The translations under genes were made by a program, and so were the position numbers. The notes below the pieces were generated by a model that was given only the letters and a program-made list of their open reading frames with translations, had not been told where the DNA came from and made no database searches. Positions 22,583 to 33,944 of a DNA stretch of 64,000 nt are shown piece by piece (position 1 is the stretch's first letter; each line of letters begins with the position of its first letter). The DNA comes from Trichobilharzia regenti (lineage: Eukaryota > Platyhelminthes > Trematoda > Strigeidida > Schistosomatidae): contig OX235262.1 in assembly GCA_944472135.2 (NCBI GenBank), forward strand, positions 86,340,903 to 86,404,902, read 5' to 3'.

Positions 22583-22827
22583 GCTTCTTCTTTCTTTCAT
22601 TCCTTTACGTTCCTAGTGGAACATATAGTTTCAGGTGATAGCTTTGAAGTTTCAGTAGCAGTGGTATTGATTTTTACGGGATGGGGTTGCTAGACTCATG
22701 CCCAACCTTCCCTCTTTACCGGTCTGGTTACTAGCATAGAGAGGTAAAGCAGTGCGTCTAGTGGCCGCGGATCGAACCCCGAACCACCTGCTTGGTTGGC
22801 AAGCATTCTACCGCTTCGCCACCGACG
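22583..22827 (-). mobile_element. SINE-A copy with 13-bp TSD
   Basis: Full-length inverted copy. It is flanked by CTTTGATCACAAT (22570-22582) and CTTTGATTACAAT (22828-22840), which differ at one position. Confidence 0.85.
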
Positions 22828-22869
22828 CTTTGATTACAATAATTCAGCTTTATAAAAATGAAGAATATC

Positions 22870-23000
22870 TCTGTTTTCAAGCATGATAAGGAACTGACAC
22901 CAGCTGGAGAACCACTGAATGCCAATGAGTAGTGAACAGCTACTTTGTCCTAATTTGGGACTCTTCAACAGTACGCATCTATGACGCCAAATGGGATAAT
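22870..23000 (-). mobile_element. SINE-B fragment, decayed
   Basis: Tail (GAACTGACACCAGCTGGAGA) and hammerhead region (GGGACTCTTCAACAGTACGC on plus) remain. The head is lost. Confidence 0.55.
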
Positions 23001-23254
23001 AACAAGTATTCCTTAAGTAGTTTGGACGTGTAACTGTAGGACATGTCGACGTTCCCCGGGGAAAAGTGTTTTTTGTTTAATAATTAGAGTTTTAATATAT
23101 TATGAGTATTTTTAAATAATTCATAACAAATACTAATAATAATAATGTTTACCAAAGCGAAATAGAGGATTAGTATTGTCCAATGTTCTTATTGTTTACA
23201 TTGAAAGAAAATTAGTTGGCTAAAAAGACGTTTCATGGTAGAATTCAGCACAAG

Positions 23255-23335
23255 CCAACATCAGTTGAAAAGAGCCATTTAGAATCGGAGAGTACTGGAT
23301 ATTTGTTTTGACCAGGTTTGTGAGATTAATCAAAT
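23255..23335 (-). mobile_element. SINE-B fragment, heavily decayed
   Basis: Recognised from CCAACATCAGTTGAAA and GGAGAGTACTGGATA only. Confidence 0.4.
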
Positions 23336-23871
23336 AAGTACAACACACCAATTTTAAAAAGTTTTGTTTTAATGTTTACTTCGAACTTTCATCAGCTGAT
23401 GCACATTGAAAACGAGTATTTCATTCTACAGATGTCATAAATCATATTTTACAGGCTAACCAGATAAATAAAATTGATCGTCCGTTGTAAAATTGAATTC
23501 CGCAATGCTTATATTTAAATCTTTTTTGAATATGTATCTATTCAATTCTAGAGGACCTACAAAAACACACATCACTACTTAAATACTGTCTAATAACCTT
23601 AATTAGAAGGATGATAATAATTATATATGAGTTACGAAAAAATCAGTTTGACCTGTTGCATTTTAATCACTGATAAATTTAATTTCACGACCCTCAGTAA
23701 GCACTGGTCAGATGGAGTAGAGTGCATGACTGTTAAAAATTAAACATATGTTAGACACTCACACGTAGTTTATAAGAAATAGCAGACTAGTTAAGGAAAT
23801 TGAAATTTCAGTGAAAGAGAATTAATCGGCCACAAACCCAAAATAATCGCATCAAATAATATTCAAGTATC

Positions 23872-24313
23872 GGTTTTGTAGGGGTTTTGTTTGATCAGTT
23901 GGAGGATTTCACCATGAGCTGACATCAGTTAGAGAACCATTGGAAAACTGCAGAGTGCTGGACAGCTGTTTCCCTCGTCCTAGTTTGAGACTCTTCATCA
24001 GTATGCACCCACCGCCACGGTTCAAACCCAGGACCATCTGGTTACAAGGCTAGCGAGCTCATAGATAATTAAGTCACTGGAACCCGACTCAGTGGCCACC
24101 CATATGAATTCCGACTTCTGCCAATTCACGCTCAGCATAATGCGACCATTTTGCAATGTCTTCTTCGATGAGTTACTACCTCACCTTTAACCTGCTTTAC
24201 CCTAAGGGTCACGGCTTCCCGCTAGAACCCCAGACAAGAGCCTGATTAGGGCCAGGTGCTAGTGAGCACCAAATAATAAGTGATATCCGTTGCACAACTA
24301 GTGGCTACCGAGG
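23872..24313 (-). mobile_element. SINE-B long arm, left side of 2.4-kb inverted structure
   Basis: Contains outer end, tail, hammerhead region, tRNA-like head, spacer and an additional upstream block (ending at GGTAGCCACTAG on the minus strand) of about 170 bp, seen also at 25812, 27330 and 56755. At about 440 bp it is the longest SINE-B unit here. It is complementary to 25812-26270, and both carry the same unusual G-rich insertion between stem II and GAAA. Confidence 0.8.
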
Positions 24314-24455
24314 CCTAGTACCCCAGTGCATAACGCCTTGGTGTTTGAAATGATGAATGCCTGGACCGAGTCTCCATGAAAACATCACCACTAATTATAG
24401 ATTCAGGCAGGACCAGTTGATCAATCCCAGTGTTAGTCACTACCAATCAAACAAC
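24305..24455 (+). mobile_element. Sm-alpha-like fragment, decayed
   Basis: tRNA-like head (GCATAACGCCTTGGTGTTTG) and CCCAGTGTTAGTCACTACCA end. The ribozyme core is unrecognisable. Confidence 0.55.
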
Positions 24456-24483
24456 ATAACAAATAAGACTGACGACGGATCGA

Positions 24484-24640
24484 TATCAGTCACAGAACTA
24501 TTGGAAAATAAGGAGTACTGGGTAACCATTTTAACCTAGTTTGGGACTAATAGACAGTACGCACCCACCACCAGGGTTTGAATTCAGGACTCAATAGCCA
24601 ATGAATTCTAACTGCTACCATATTTGCGATTTTTAGCGAA
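24484..24640 (-). mobile_element. SINE-B copy, decayed
   Basis: Tail, TTTGGGACTAATAGACAGTA hammerhead remnant, and B box (GTTTGAATTC-like). Confidence 0.6.
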
Positions 24641-25470
24641 ACCACCAGTCATTATCATCGGTGAGTATTTATCGTCACTCCCTACCGCGGGAACACTACT
24701 GATCATGACTTCTCACGAGGACTCGAAGCACCTCTGTCTTGTAATCAGTCACTGGCGAGCATCTTGATAACAGATAAAAAAGTTACCTTAAGTTGTATTA
24801 TAAGTTAGCCTACAATATATAAACATACAAATCCAAGTAACTCTAAATATTTATATTTTAAATTTTAATACTGAATTAAATATTAACAATACTCGTTTAT
24901 TACTCCATTTATTTGTTCGTAAACGACTGAAGAATTTCACAGTCGCTTTCATCACGAATGTCTATCGTCTAAGGAACTACTGAGAGTTAAAATTAACTCA
25001 GATGCTGATTTTGGTAGTGTTGGATACCTGTCATTCTACATTTCGTGAGGAAATGACATAAATTTAAAGCAGAAACAGTTGAATTAAATTCACAGTTTAC
25101 ACAATTCATAAAAGTTTTGTTTGAAAACCGAAATTATTCAGATCACAAAAGGTGACCAGTTTCGTGCTATGCATAGTAATCGAGAAAGTAAGCATGAGTG
25201 CATGACGCGATACACTTTTGAATGATTGAGATGGGTAGTTGTATACCACTGACGTGAATCAGTAATACTTGCTGACCAAATCGAAGTGATCTAAACACCG
25301 GTTGGTCGTTTCGCCCGTTTGACACCGAACTCAACAGTAATGTGCCTGGTTTCACTTAGCTCAGAGAGCTCGAAGAAACTGTCAAATTCCAAAACAATTA
25401 AGGAGTGATTACATACATTACATAAATATCTAAATGTGATAAGTAAGCGACTTCAAACTAACTTATGATT
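24641..25470. other. Unique AT-rich DNA between SINE-B copies
   Basis: Loop region of the 23872-26270 inverted structure. No ORF with known motifs. Confidence 0.4.
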
Positions 25471-25811
25471 AGACTGGTTACAGGATTTCATCATGAACTG
25501 ACATCGGTTAGAGAATAATTGGAAAACCAACAGGAAGTACTGGACAGCCGTTCTCTCCCAGTCCCTCAATGTCCAGCAGTACGCAACCACCACCAGGTTT
25601 CATCATCAGGATCAGTGAGGTACAGCAGGTCGGGTATGAAGACAGATACTTGCCAGTGATATTAAGTAGTGGTCGCACTATATAGTGAATTGGCAAAAGT
25701 TGGAATTCATGGGACACTGAAGAGGCCCCCAGTGGCCTTATGATCTACGAGCTCGCCTTGTTACCAGAAGGTGCTGGGTTGGAACTGTGGCGGCGGCTGC
25801 GTACCGCTAGA
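25471..25811. mobile_element. SINE-B inverted pair inside larger inverted structure
   Basis: Left arm minus (25471-25712) has a damaged hammerhead and no clear head. Right arm plus (25713-25811) has the head CCCAGTGGCCTTATGATCTA and stops right after the B-box region. Confidence 0.65.
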
Positions 25812-26270
25812 GGCCACGGTAGCCACTAGTTGTGCAAAGGATATCGCTTATTATTTGGTGCTCACTAGCACCTGGCCCTATTGAGGCTCTTGTCTGGGGT
25901 TCTAGCAGGAAGCCGTGACCAGTAGGGTAAAGCAAGTTGAAGGTGAGGTAGTAACTCATCGAAGAAGACATTGCAAAGTGGTCGCACTATGTTGAGCGTG
26001 AATTGGCAGAAGTCGGAATTCATGGGGTGGCCACTGAATCGGGTCCCAGTGGTTTAATGGTCTACGAGCTCACTCGCATTGTAACCAGGAGCTCCTGGGT
26101 TCGAACCATGGCGGTGGGTGCATGCTGAGGAAGAGTCCAAACTAGGACGAGGGAAACAGCTGTCCAGCTCTCTCCAGTTTTCCAGTGGTTCTCTAACTGA
26201 TGTCAGCTCATGATGAAACCCTGTAACTAATCAAATCAAGTCCCTGCAAACCAACACCTGAATAACTTAC
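25812..26270 (+). mobile_element. SINE-B long arm, right side of 2.4-kb inverted structure
   Basis: Plus-strand unit: upstream block, spacer, head (GGTCCCAGTGGTTTAATGG), B box GGTTCGAACCATGG, hammerhead variant (GAGGAAGAGTCC ... GGACGAGGGAAACAGCTGTC) and a tail ending CCTGCAAACCAACACCTGAA. Confidence 0.8.
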
Positions 26271-26275
26271 GATTA

Positions 26276-27046
26276 TATTTCTGACCCGTAGTTTTACACT
26301 ATATTATGTCAGATTACAATCCAGCTTATTCTGCTTCACTTTTTTTCATAAAGCATCCTTTGACACTGTTAACCTTTAATAGGAATGTACAATTTTATGT
26401 AGAAAATGTTAAAATACTACTATATCGTTTTAATGTCATTTTAACAGGTGAAAAGTTAGTGTAACACAATCTATACATCGAAAACATAAGCCTACAGCAG
26501 GTTAAGAAAGCAATGACAGTGAAAGCACAAATTAATTATACATTTAAAACTGCTTTTCTTAAAGAAAAGTAAACATTCTGTCAAACTGCATGTCGACTAC
26601 ATACAATGCATACATCGATAATTATTCATAGTTCATTTTTCAGTGACCACCCAGATTTAATTTTAAAACTGGTTTCTTACAAATCATTCACTACTAAACA
26701 CCGTAGAATGTAATTGAAACAGTGCAGAAAAAAAGACTAATAATTCATATGAATGCTTTCACTTCAACTTAGAGTGAAATATTGATCTGTAGGATAATAA
26801 AAGCGTTGCATTTAAACAATTCAATTCAGAGCACACAACAGCATTAAGGTATTATAACAAAATGACAAAAGTGAGTGATACTTAGAATAGTACAAAAATT
26901 TGTAATTCTATGAAAGTGATCTAAGTATCATCTACTTAAAGTGATTAACTTACTCGACTCAAGCTAACTTAGATATACCTAACATTTTATGCCAATATAT
27001 AAAAAACGTTTTTGATTATGTGACCGTAGGAGACAAGACTCTTGGT
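26276..27046. other. AT-rich DNA, nothing recognised
   Basis: No repeat family or coding motif seen. Confidence 0.4.
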
Positions 27047-27058
27047 AAAGGAATATTT
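27047..27058 (+). repeat. Target-site duplication, left
   Basis: AAAGGAATATTT, repeated at 27734-27745. The last bases may overlap the SINE-B outer end. Confidence 0.75.
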
Positions 27059-27733
27059 TCAAGTATTGGTTTTGTAGGGATTTTGTTTGATTGCATGGAG
27101 GATTTCATCATGAGCTGACATCAGTTAGAGAACCACTGGAAAACCTGCACGGAGTACTGGACAGCTCTTTCCTCCGTCCTAGTTTGGGACTCTTCATTAG
27201 TACGCACCCCCCGTCAGGGTTCGAACCCACAACCTTCTGGTTACAAGGCCACCGAGCTCGTAGACCATTGGGCCACTGGGACCCGATCCAATGGTCCTTG
27301 AATTCTAACTTCTGCCAATTCACGACATAGTGCGACCACTTCGCAATGTCTTCTTCGATGAGTTACTGCCTCATCTTCAACCTGCTGTACCCTACTGGTC
27401 ACGGCTTCCCACTAGAACCCCAGACAAGTGCCTGAATAGGGCCAGTCACTAGTGAGCATCAGATTAATTTTCAAGTATTGGTTTTGTAGGGATTTTGTTT
27501 GATTGCATGGTGAATTGGCAGAAGTTAGAATTCAAGGACCATTGGATCGCGTCCCAGTGGCTCAATGGTCTACGAGCTCGCCTTGTAACCAGAAGGTCCT
27601 GGGTTCGAATCCCGGTGGGTGCGTACTGATGAAGAGTCCCAAACTAGTACGAAACAGCTGTCCAGTACTCCCTGCAGGTTTTCCAGTGGTTCTCTAACTG
27701 ATGTCAGCTCACGATTAAATCCTCCATGCAATC
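27059..27733. mobile_element. SINE-B head-to-head inverted pair with 12-bp TSD
   Basis: Left arm minus (27059-27465) includes outer end, tail, hammerhead (with GGAG inserted before GAAA), tRNA-like head, spacer and upstream block. The outer-end sequence TTTTCAAGTATTGGTTTTGT recurs at 27471-27513 and is joined to the spacer of the right arm (plus, 27511-27733). The pair is flanked by AAAGGAATATTT at 27047-27058 and 27734-27745. Confidence 0.85.
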
Positions 27734-27745
27734 AAAGGAATATTT

Positions 27746-28394
27746 GTTTGGGAATTTAGTATCTCTATCTAGAAAAATTATGCACACCTTATCTGAAAAG
27801 CACCATTTGCACAGATCTTCCGTGTTGTCCTACTTCTTCCCTTACTTCGTACTGTCTTTCTTTTTCTTCCTTTAGACATCTCGCGTGTTTCGCCACAACT
27901 TCAAATCATTTACCTTCTTTGACTTCAAATCTTTCTCCCTGCTATTTGATATGTTTATGCCGATGAACGTCTCCTTATATGCGGCTGGTAAATCTTGTCA
28001 GCCGCACATGCCACAACTATGTCATGTGCCAACTTGGTTTAAAACAAGTGAAACATTCTTTTACTCCTTCTATTGCACTAATTAGTAAGATTAATCAGGC
28101 TCTTAAAGCAACTAATACTAAATGAGGCAAAATTGGTGTGTTGGAGCACTCTGAGCTATGCGATAACTCTCAAATACTTAAAGAATTGGAATGCAGACTT
28201 GACCTACAGTAAAAGTGTCAGTATTTAACTGTTATTACCAGGTTTAAGCAAATCATAATAGACGGTGATACCGCAACACCTGTATAAATAGTACATAAAT
28301 CAATAAAGTAAATCATAGACAGAAAATCTACTCTTTTGTGATGCATTCTCTTAGCTGTCGTCGAAATACTTATCAGTAGTCTAACGAATACAGT
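27746..28394. other. No supported gene
   Basis: A short open frame at 27885-28085 is Phe- and Ser-rich and without motifs. Otherwise unique sequence. Confidence 0.35.
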
Positions 28395-28850
28395 TTCCTT
28401 CTGGCTGGACTCCCGTTAGTAACTAGTGTGATATAACTAGTCCTGTATATTCGGTGCAGACTGAATTCTATAAGTCACGTTTGCAATGTGACCACCATTC
28501 TAGGTGTCTCACCATCACCGTACACTTTGAATTTTTGATGTTAGATGGTTGGAGGAAATCGACCACAGGAAACCTTGCTCGACCTAGGTTCCATGCTAGT
28601 TGGCACTCAACGGTCAGGAAGGCGCACCTGCAACCGTGAAGGAAATCATGTCTCTTCTGTGATTCTAATCCGCGTCACCACCCAGTGCTTCAGTCAGAGA
28701 CGTTACCACTGAACTATTCGAGCTCGCTACTGACCTCATGTAGGACTGTATTGGATATTTTGATTGGAAACTACTTAGAAACTAGTACTATGTGCCTATT
28801 TCTTTGTTTGGTGCAGACCGAATTCTATCAGTAAAGTTGGCAATGTTTCC
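28395..28850 (-). mobile_element. SINE-D copy, more than one unit long
   Basis: Minus strand: head (GAGCTCGAATAGTTCAGTGG), B box, hammerhead-like block (GTGCCAACTAGCATGGAACC) and body. The segment GGTGCAGAC(T/C)GAATTCTAT occurs twice, at 28453 and 28810, a spacing of 357 bp, so the copy holds about 1.2 units. It abuts a LINE fragment at 28851. Confidence 0.8.
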
Positions 28851-29477
28851 AACAAGTTGACAGAAGAAGCAGCCAATGCAGGACTTCAGTTGAACACAGG
28901 TAGGACGTAGATGATAAAGATACCTAACCAACAGTAATGATAGAAACCAATCACTGTCAATAGTAAGAAACTACAAGAAATCGCTTCATTCACATACCTT
29001 GTCACAGTCGTATCAACTACAGGAAGTATGGATGAACATGTTAACGCCAACCAGGATTGAGGAAGCAAGACAGGTATTCATTACTGTGAAATCAATGTGA
29101 AGATCTACACCATACAACGCGGCAAACAAGATCCGAATTTCTTAACACTAATGTCAAGGTCATTGAATTCTCCTATACGGTTCAGAGACTTCGTGCGTAA
29201 TCAAGAGCATTTCTAACGAGCTCCTGCAAACTTTGATCAATAGCTGCCATCGCCCCATACTGAACATATCAGATGATTAGTCGGAAAGGATAAGCTACAA
29301 GAAAACTATGGCAGTAAACCAGCCAGTCATATAGAAGGCAATGGAGATGGATTGGACATACACCGAAAAGACATTCAAGTGACATGCCAGACCCTTCCTT
29401 GGATGGACGCAGTACCAGAAGCGAAGGGCAGGGTGTTCTATATTCCACCCGGAACTCAAGAGATGAATAATAAAGAT
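28851..29477 (+). pseudogene. RTE-like LINE C-terminal fragment
   Basis: Plus strand, starting in the post-RT region (NKLTEEAANAGLQLN-like). It continues through a SFTYLVTVVSTTGSMDEHV-like stretch to the terminus CCACCCGGAACTCAAGAGAT and an AAT-rich tail. Frameshifts and stops are frequent. Confidence 0.75.
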
Positions 29478-30177
29478 AATGACGAATGAAGTTTGAATAA
29501 TTTTTATTTCTTTACCTGTGAAATATCAGCCTACTTTTGTGCATTCATATTCTATGTATCTTCACACATACCTATAGAGGAAGCATGCAAACATTTACTA
29601 AAAAGTATGTACGACAATAAAGAAAAAATAGTCATTACATAACATGAACTACTGACAATGGTAATAAAAACTAAAAAAATAATAAACTGTGTAACACAGC
29701 ATGTGTACACTCTGTTTTTACTTTCATTTAGTGATATATTCTGCATGTAGTGTATTCACCCAACATCCATACATCCATTTATCTGTTCATCGCATATCTG
29801 TGTCATTCATGCATTCAATCACCCATCCATTCATTCCTTTAGTATTCATATACGAACAGTAGTTAGTAGGAGAGCATCGAGTATAAGCATAAGCTATAGA
29901 CACATATCTACTATACAGTAAGTGTATTATTGAGAGAAAAAACGACAAATTAACAGAAAATACCATTCGTCAAATAGTCATATCGAAAAACATTGTCTTT
30001 CGCCTTCCTCTTATTCTTTTCTATCCGTCACTATTAGTTTGATGACGTGTGAACTGGTTAAAGTTATGCAGACGAAAATGACTAACCCTAATATTATTAT
30101 TATTATTACTGTGAATAGGTGTGAACAGGATTTTCACACTATCAGTTTACAATTTAGTATTGAGATTATTTTTACTA
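29478..30177. other. No gene
   Basis: Includes an imperfect CATC/CATT-rich tract at 29755-29850. Confidence 0.4.
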
Positions 30178-30275
30178 GATTGTGACTAGCAGTAGAATCA
30201 AGGCTGTGAGTTGCCTTCTTTTTGAGACTTTTCAGTTAGTTGGCTAGATGTATGAATAAATGGATCACGTCGGTA
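30178..30275 (-). mobile_element. Sm-alpha-like hammerhead fragment, decayed
   Basis: GTGACTAGCAGTAGAATC and a degenerate stem II region (TTTTGAGACTTTTCAGTTAG) on the plus strand mark an inverted remnant. Confidence 0.5.
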
Positions 30276-30475
30276 GGATTTCAGTGAAATCAATAGTATT
30301 CAATAATTTATCTGCACATGGTGTTATGAGATAAAAGTTGGAATGCTCATTGACGAACAGTCTATTTCATATGTTATGCGCCCGTAGACATGAAACTTAT
30401 CCATGTATAATTCCTTTTCTTCGGTGACCACATTGAAAACCCTATAAGTAAATCCAGTCAGTATATTATATTATA

Positions 30476-31590
30476 TCCTTTAATTCCTAGAGGAACATAG
30501 GGCTTCAGCCACGCGTCTCCATTGGCTTCGGTTTTCTGCCAATTTTTCCACCCCCCTCCAAGTCTGCCCATATGCTTTCATCTCCTCTTCACATCACCTC
30601 CTCCAAGTCACCCTTGCATTGACGACCAACTCGCCGCTTCCCTTTCGGGTTCCACTCGAACAATGGCTTGTCTAGTGATGTCACTTGATGATTTGTTTTC
30701 TCAGAGTATGATCAATCCATTTCCATTTCTTCCTGCCTATTTGTTTCACAAACGGTTCCTGCACTGTTGGTTTGCTCATTGCCATCTATCCCTGTCGCTG
30801 ATCTTTTCTGGCTAGCCATCTGATCTTGAGTATTGAGCGAAGAAAACTGTTAATGAAGGTCTGAAGTTTGTCGGGGATGCTCTTTATGACGGGCTAAGTC
30901 TCTGATCCGTATGGCGAGTAGCACTGACTTGACATTGGAGTTGAAAACCCGGATGTTATTTTTGATGCTGAGTGCTGCTGACCTCTGCACAGACTTAAGA
31001 GTAGTGAAAGCTTGTCTTGCTTTTCCGATTCTGGCTTTGATATCCTCGTCAGTTCCGTCTGCCGGTAGTTGAAACGATGCTTCCCAGGTAGGTAGGTAGG
31101 TGAAGGGGGTTGTTCCTTTCAGGTTCCTCCCATTTATGCTGGCTGATTGTTGTCTGCTGTTGTTATTGTTGCTGTTAGTGTTGGCCAGGAATCTTCATCA
31201 CGTCTGTTTTATCTATGTTCGCTTGAAGTCCTATCTTGGATGCTTCTTCTGCCAGCTTGTTGCTTTTCCCTTGCGTATCTTCCAGTTTGTGGGAAATCAG
31301 ACATATATCATCATCGGCGAAGTCCAGATCATCCAAGTCCTTTTTTGTGTGAGTCCATTTTATGCCTGTTTCCTCATTGCCGGTTGTCTGTCGCATTATC
31401 CAGTCTACTGCAATCAGGAAAATCATTGGCGATACTAGACGGCCTTGTCTCACTCCCGTCCTCACTTCGAAGGCTTCCTTAAGTTTCCCGTTATGGATTA
31501 CTTGGCATGCAGAGCAGCATTGTCGTGTAACTGTTGAATGAGATGTATAATTGTCGATGGCACCCCGTAGTAGCGAAGCCAGTATTTGGA
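30476..31590 (-). pseudogene. RTE-like LINE, RT palm to 3' end
   Basis: Minus strand from about 31590. WLRYYGVPSTIIHLIQ precedes a frameshift, then VIHNGKLKEAFEVRTGVRQG leads into the RT palm with LIAVDWIMRQT and the catalytic motif DLDFADDD (within 31465-31175). This is followed by ISHKLEDTQGKSNKLAEEAS, the C-terminal domain in broken frames and the 3' terminus near 30480. It is a non-LTR reverse transcriptase of the type found in schistosome RTE-like elements. The N-terminal endonuclease is absent (5' truncation). Confidence 0.85.
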
Positions 31591-31604
31591 GGTAAATACC
31601 GATT

Positions 31605-31828
31605 ATTTTACTTCATTATTTCACTGCTTCACCCCGAGTGTAACACAGGACTTTAAGCATAAGCGGTGGTATATTTTGAACGGGTTGATTCTACTAGTCT
31701 CACATCTTACCTTCCTTCTTTATCGGGCTTACTACTGGCTAAGCAAGGTTAAGGATTGAGTAGGCTCGGAACCAAAACTCAATCACGTACATAGTTGGCG
31801 AGAATTCTACCACTAAACTCACCATGTA
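31605..31828 (-). mobile_element. SINE-A copy, strongly diverged
   Basis: Body blocks (TACTAGTCTCACATCTTACC, CTTACTACTGGCTAAGCAAG) and a damaged head are visible. Confidence 0.65.
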
Positions 31829-32017
31829 CTAACTACTATGTAGTAGAGGAAGCAGAAGAAAACGTTGTACATTTAAAATGTAATAACTTGACCACCCTTC
31901 CCCTTAAAACACACATAAACCAGTCAAGAGAAGCCGTCAATTGTTTATGTAATTTTTGTCTTATAGTTGATTACCGAGTGATAGGAAATGCAAGAAGTAG
32001 AATTCAACTAGACTAGA

Positions 32018-32440
32018 TATATTACACTAGTTACTAACTAGTGTGCAATTAGAAGTATTCAATACAGTCCTACAGGAGGTCAATCGTGAGCCTGAATAAC
32101 TCAGTGGTAGCGTCTCTGACTGCATCACAGGATGGTGATGCGGGCTAGAATCTCAGAAGGGATATGATTTTATTCACGGTTGCAGATACGTCTTGTTGAC
32201 TGGTGAGTGCTAACTAGCATGGAACCTAGGTCGAGCAAGGCTTCCTATGGCCGATTGTCTCCGACCATCTAATAACAACAATCCTGCGTATACGGTGATG
32301 GTGAGCCACCTAGAATGGTGGCCACATTACAAACTTCACAAACTGAATTCAGTCTCCATCAAAGAAAGGACTACACACACACACACATTTCACTAGTTAC
32401 TGACTAGTGTGCAGTAGAAATAATTCAACTACACCGTGAA
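32018..32440 (+). mobile_element. SINE-D copy, more than one unit long
   Basis: End of body (CACTAGTTACTAACTAGTGT, 32025), then head GAGCCTGAATAACTCAGTGG, B box, hammerhead-like block (GTGCTAACTAGCATGGAACC), body, and the same body end again at 32391. The spacing of 366 bp gives the unit length. An (AC)n run lies at 32374-32387. Confidence 0.85.
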
Positions 32441-33944
32441 ATAGAGAAGTTATGAACACTTATATTTTCTACTCTAATGATTAGGATAAATTCATAAACC
32501 ACGAAAATTGATTACTGGTTCACTTTCTCCTCTGTTGCTAATCTCATTAATATTTATTTTTAGGTGAAAGTTACCTATAAACCTGGAAGAGATCCAGTTG
32601 TCAATTAGACTTAGAATGTGTTGGTTTCATTCATGAATTACTTATCTAGATCACTATTAAACAAACCTGAAGAGATGGGTCGAGTGACAGTGAATACCAT
32701 TAAGCAACTGCTGAATTCTACTTGGTAAAATCTTATGACAAGCTTGAGGTTATTATAATCTAGCCAGAAAACAAAGAACAGAGTTTGCTTCATAAAAATA
32801 GTGTCGGTGTAATTTTCAAAACATGTTATGCAGTGGCTCAACTGGTTCCTCAGTCACTCTTCAACTTCTCACTTACTGTACATCTACTTGAGGAGATATC
32901 AATATAAAGTTGAGAGTTTTATAAATGACCATATATGATGGAAGTAAGTGGATTTTTATAAGTAATATAAGAAAAATCCATATTGAAAAGACCAGAATTC
33001 TTTTCCCCGGTTTATGAATCTCCAAACTCACTAAATAATGAGGATTCCTTCACGTATAACTGCAGAGGAATGTGTGTGAACATTGTATCCCCTGAAATTA
33101 TGTCCTACATAATTATTCAACAACCAAATGAATCTCAAAAATAAAGAACATTTTTCCGAGATTATTCTGGTTGGATTCACCAAACTTCTATCTCTCAGTC
33201 CCATGGCACAGACATACTATCTAGAACCCAATGTTTACCTTACTGCCATAAAATTTAACTGTACCAGTAGTAAGATCTTATGATAAATTCTTTCAATGAA
33301 AATTATACCTGGTAAGTACGCTGTTTATTCAAATACTCGTGATCTAACGAGACCTAATACAGAAGCATCCTCTAGGGTATCTACATTGAATACTGTCCAT
33401 AGGGAATGTGTATTCTCTATTTTTATCCAAATTCACCATAACTATGTGTATGGATATCACTTTTTTCTTCGTCCGATTTATTGTAAACTAATCTGTTTAT
33501 CTGTGAATTCTGACTAAATTAGAACAAAAAGCTGATATGATTCCGCCAATGTGTTTTTAACAGTAAGTGACTGTTTCATAAGTTCTAGAATACATCTGTC
33601 ACTTTCGAAAAGTGAACGGTTGTCTAGAAACTAGTTTAAATCTATCTCCCACTTTAAAATAAGATATAGAATGTTTGAGGAGATTGGCCGCTTTATTCAT
33701 CTTTAATTCTTACTAGTTATGTCCACTTAAAGAAGTCACACGATCATGATGGGCTTCTTTTGACTATTATCCAAATCAGCCTGCCATCAAATTTCACTCC
33801 TTGAAGTTTGATATGAATCTTGCAGTGAACAATCAACTTTCTTGAAGAAAAAGAAATCAGCAGTTGGAAATCATAGGCAATATTAGCTGGGGATTATTCA
33901 CAGTGATACATTTGAGTTTACGTGCTATATTTCTGAAAACTAGA
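32441..33944. other. No supported gene
   Basis: No repeat family was recognised. The open frame at 33296-33517 has no recognisable motif. Confidence 0.35.

Noticed and set aside
32560..32606. Terminal coding exon after a TTTTTAG acceptor (VKVTYKPGRDPVVN then stop)
   Set aside because: The peptide is too short to assign, and the acceptor-like sequence is common in AT-rich DNA.
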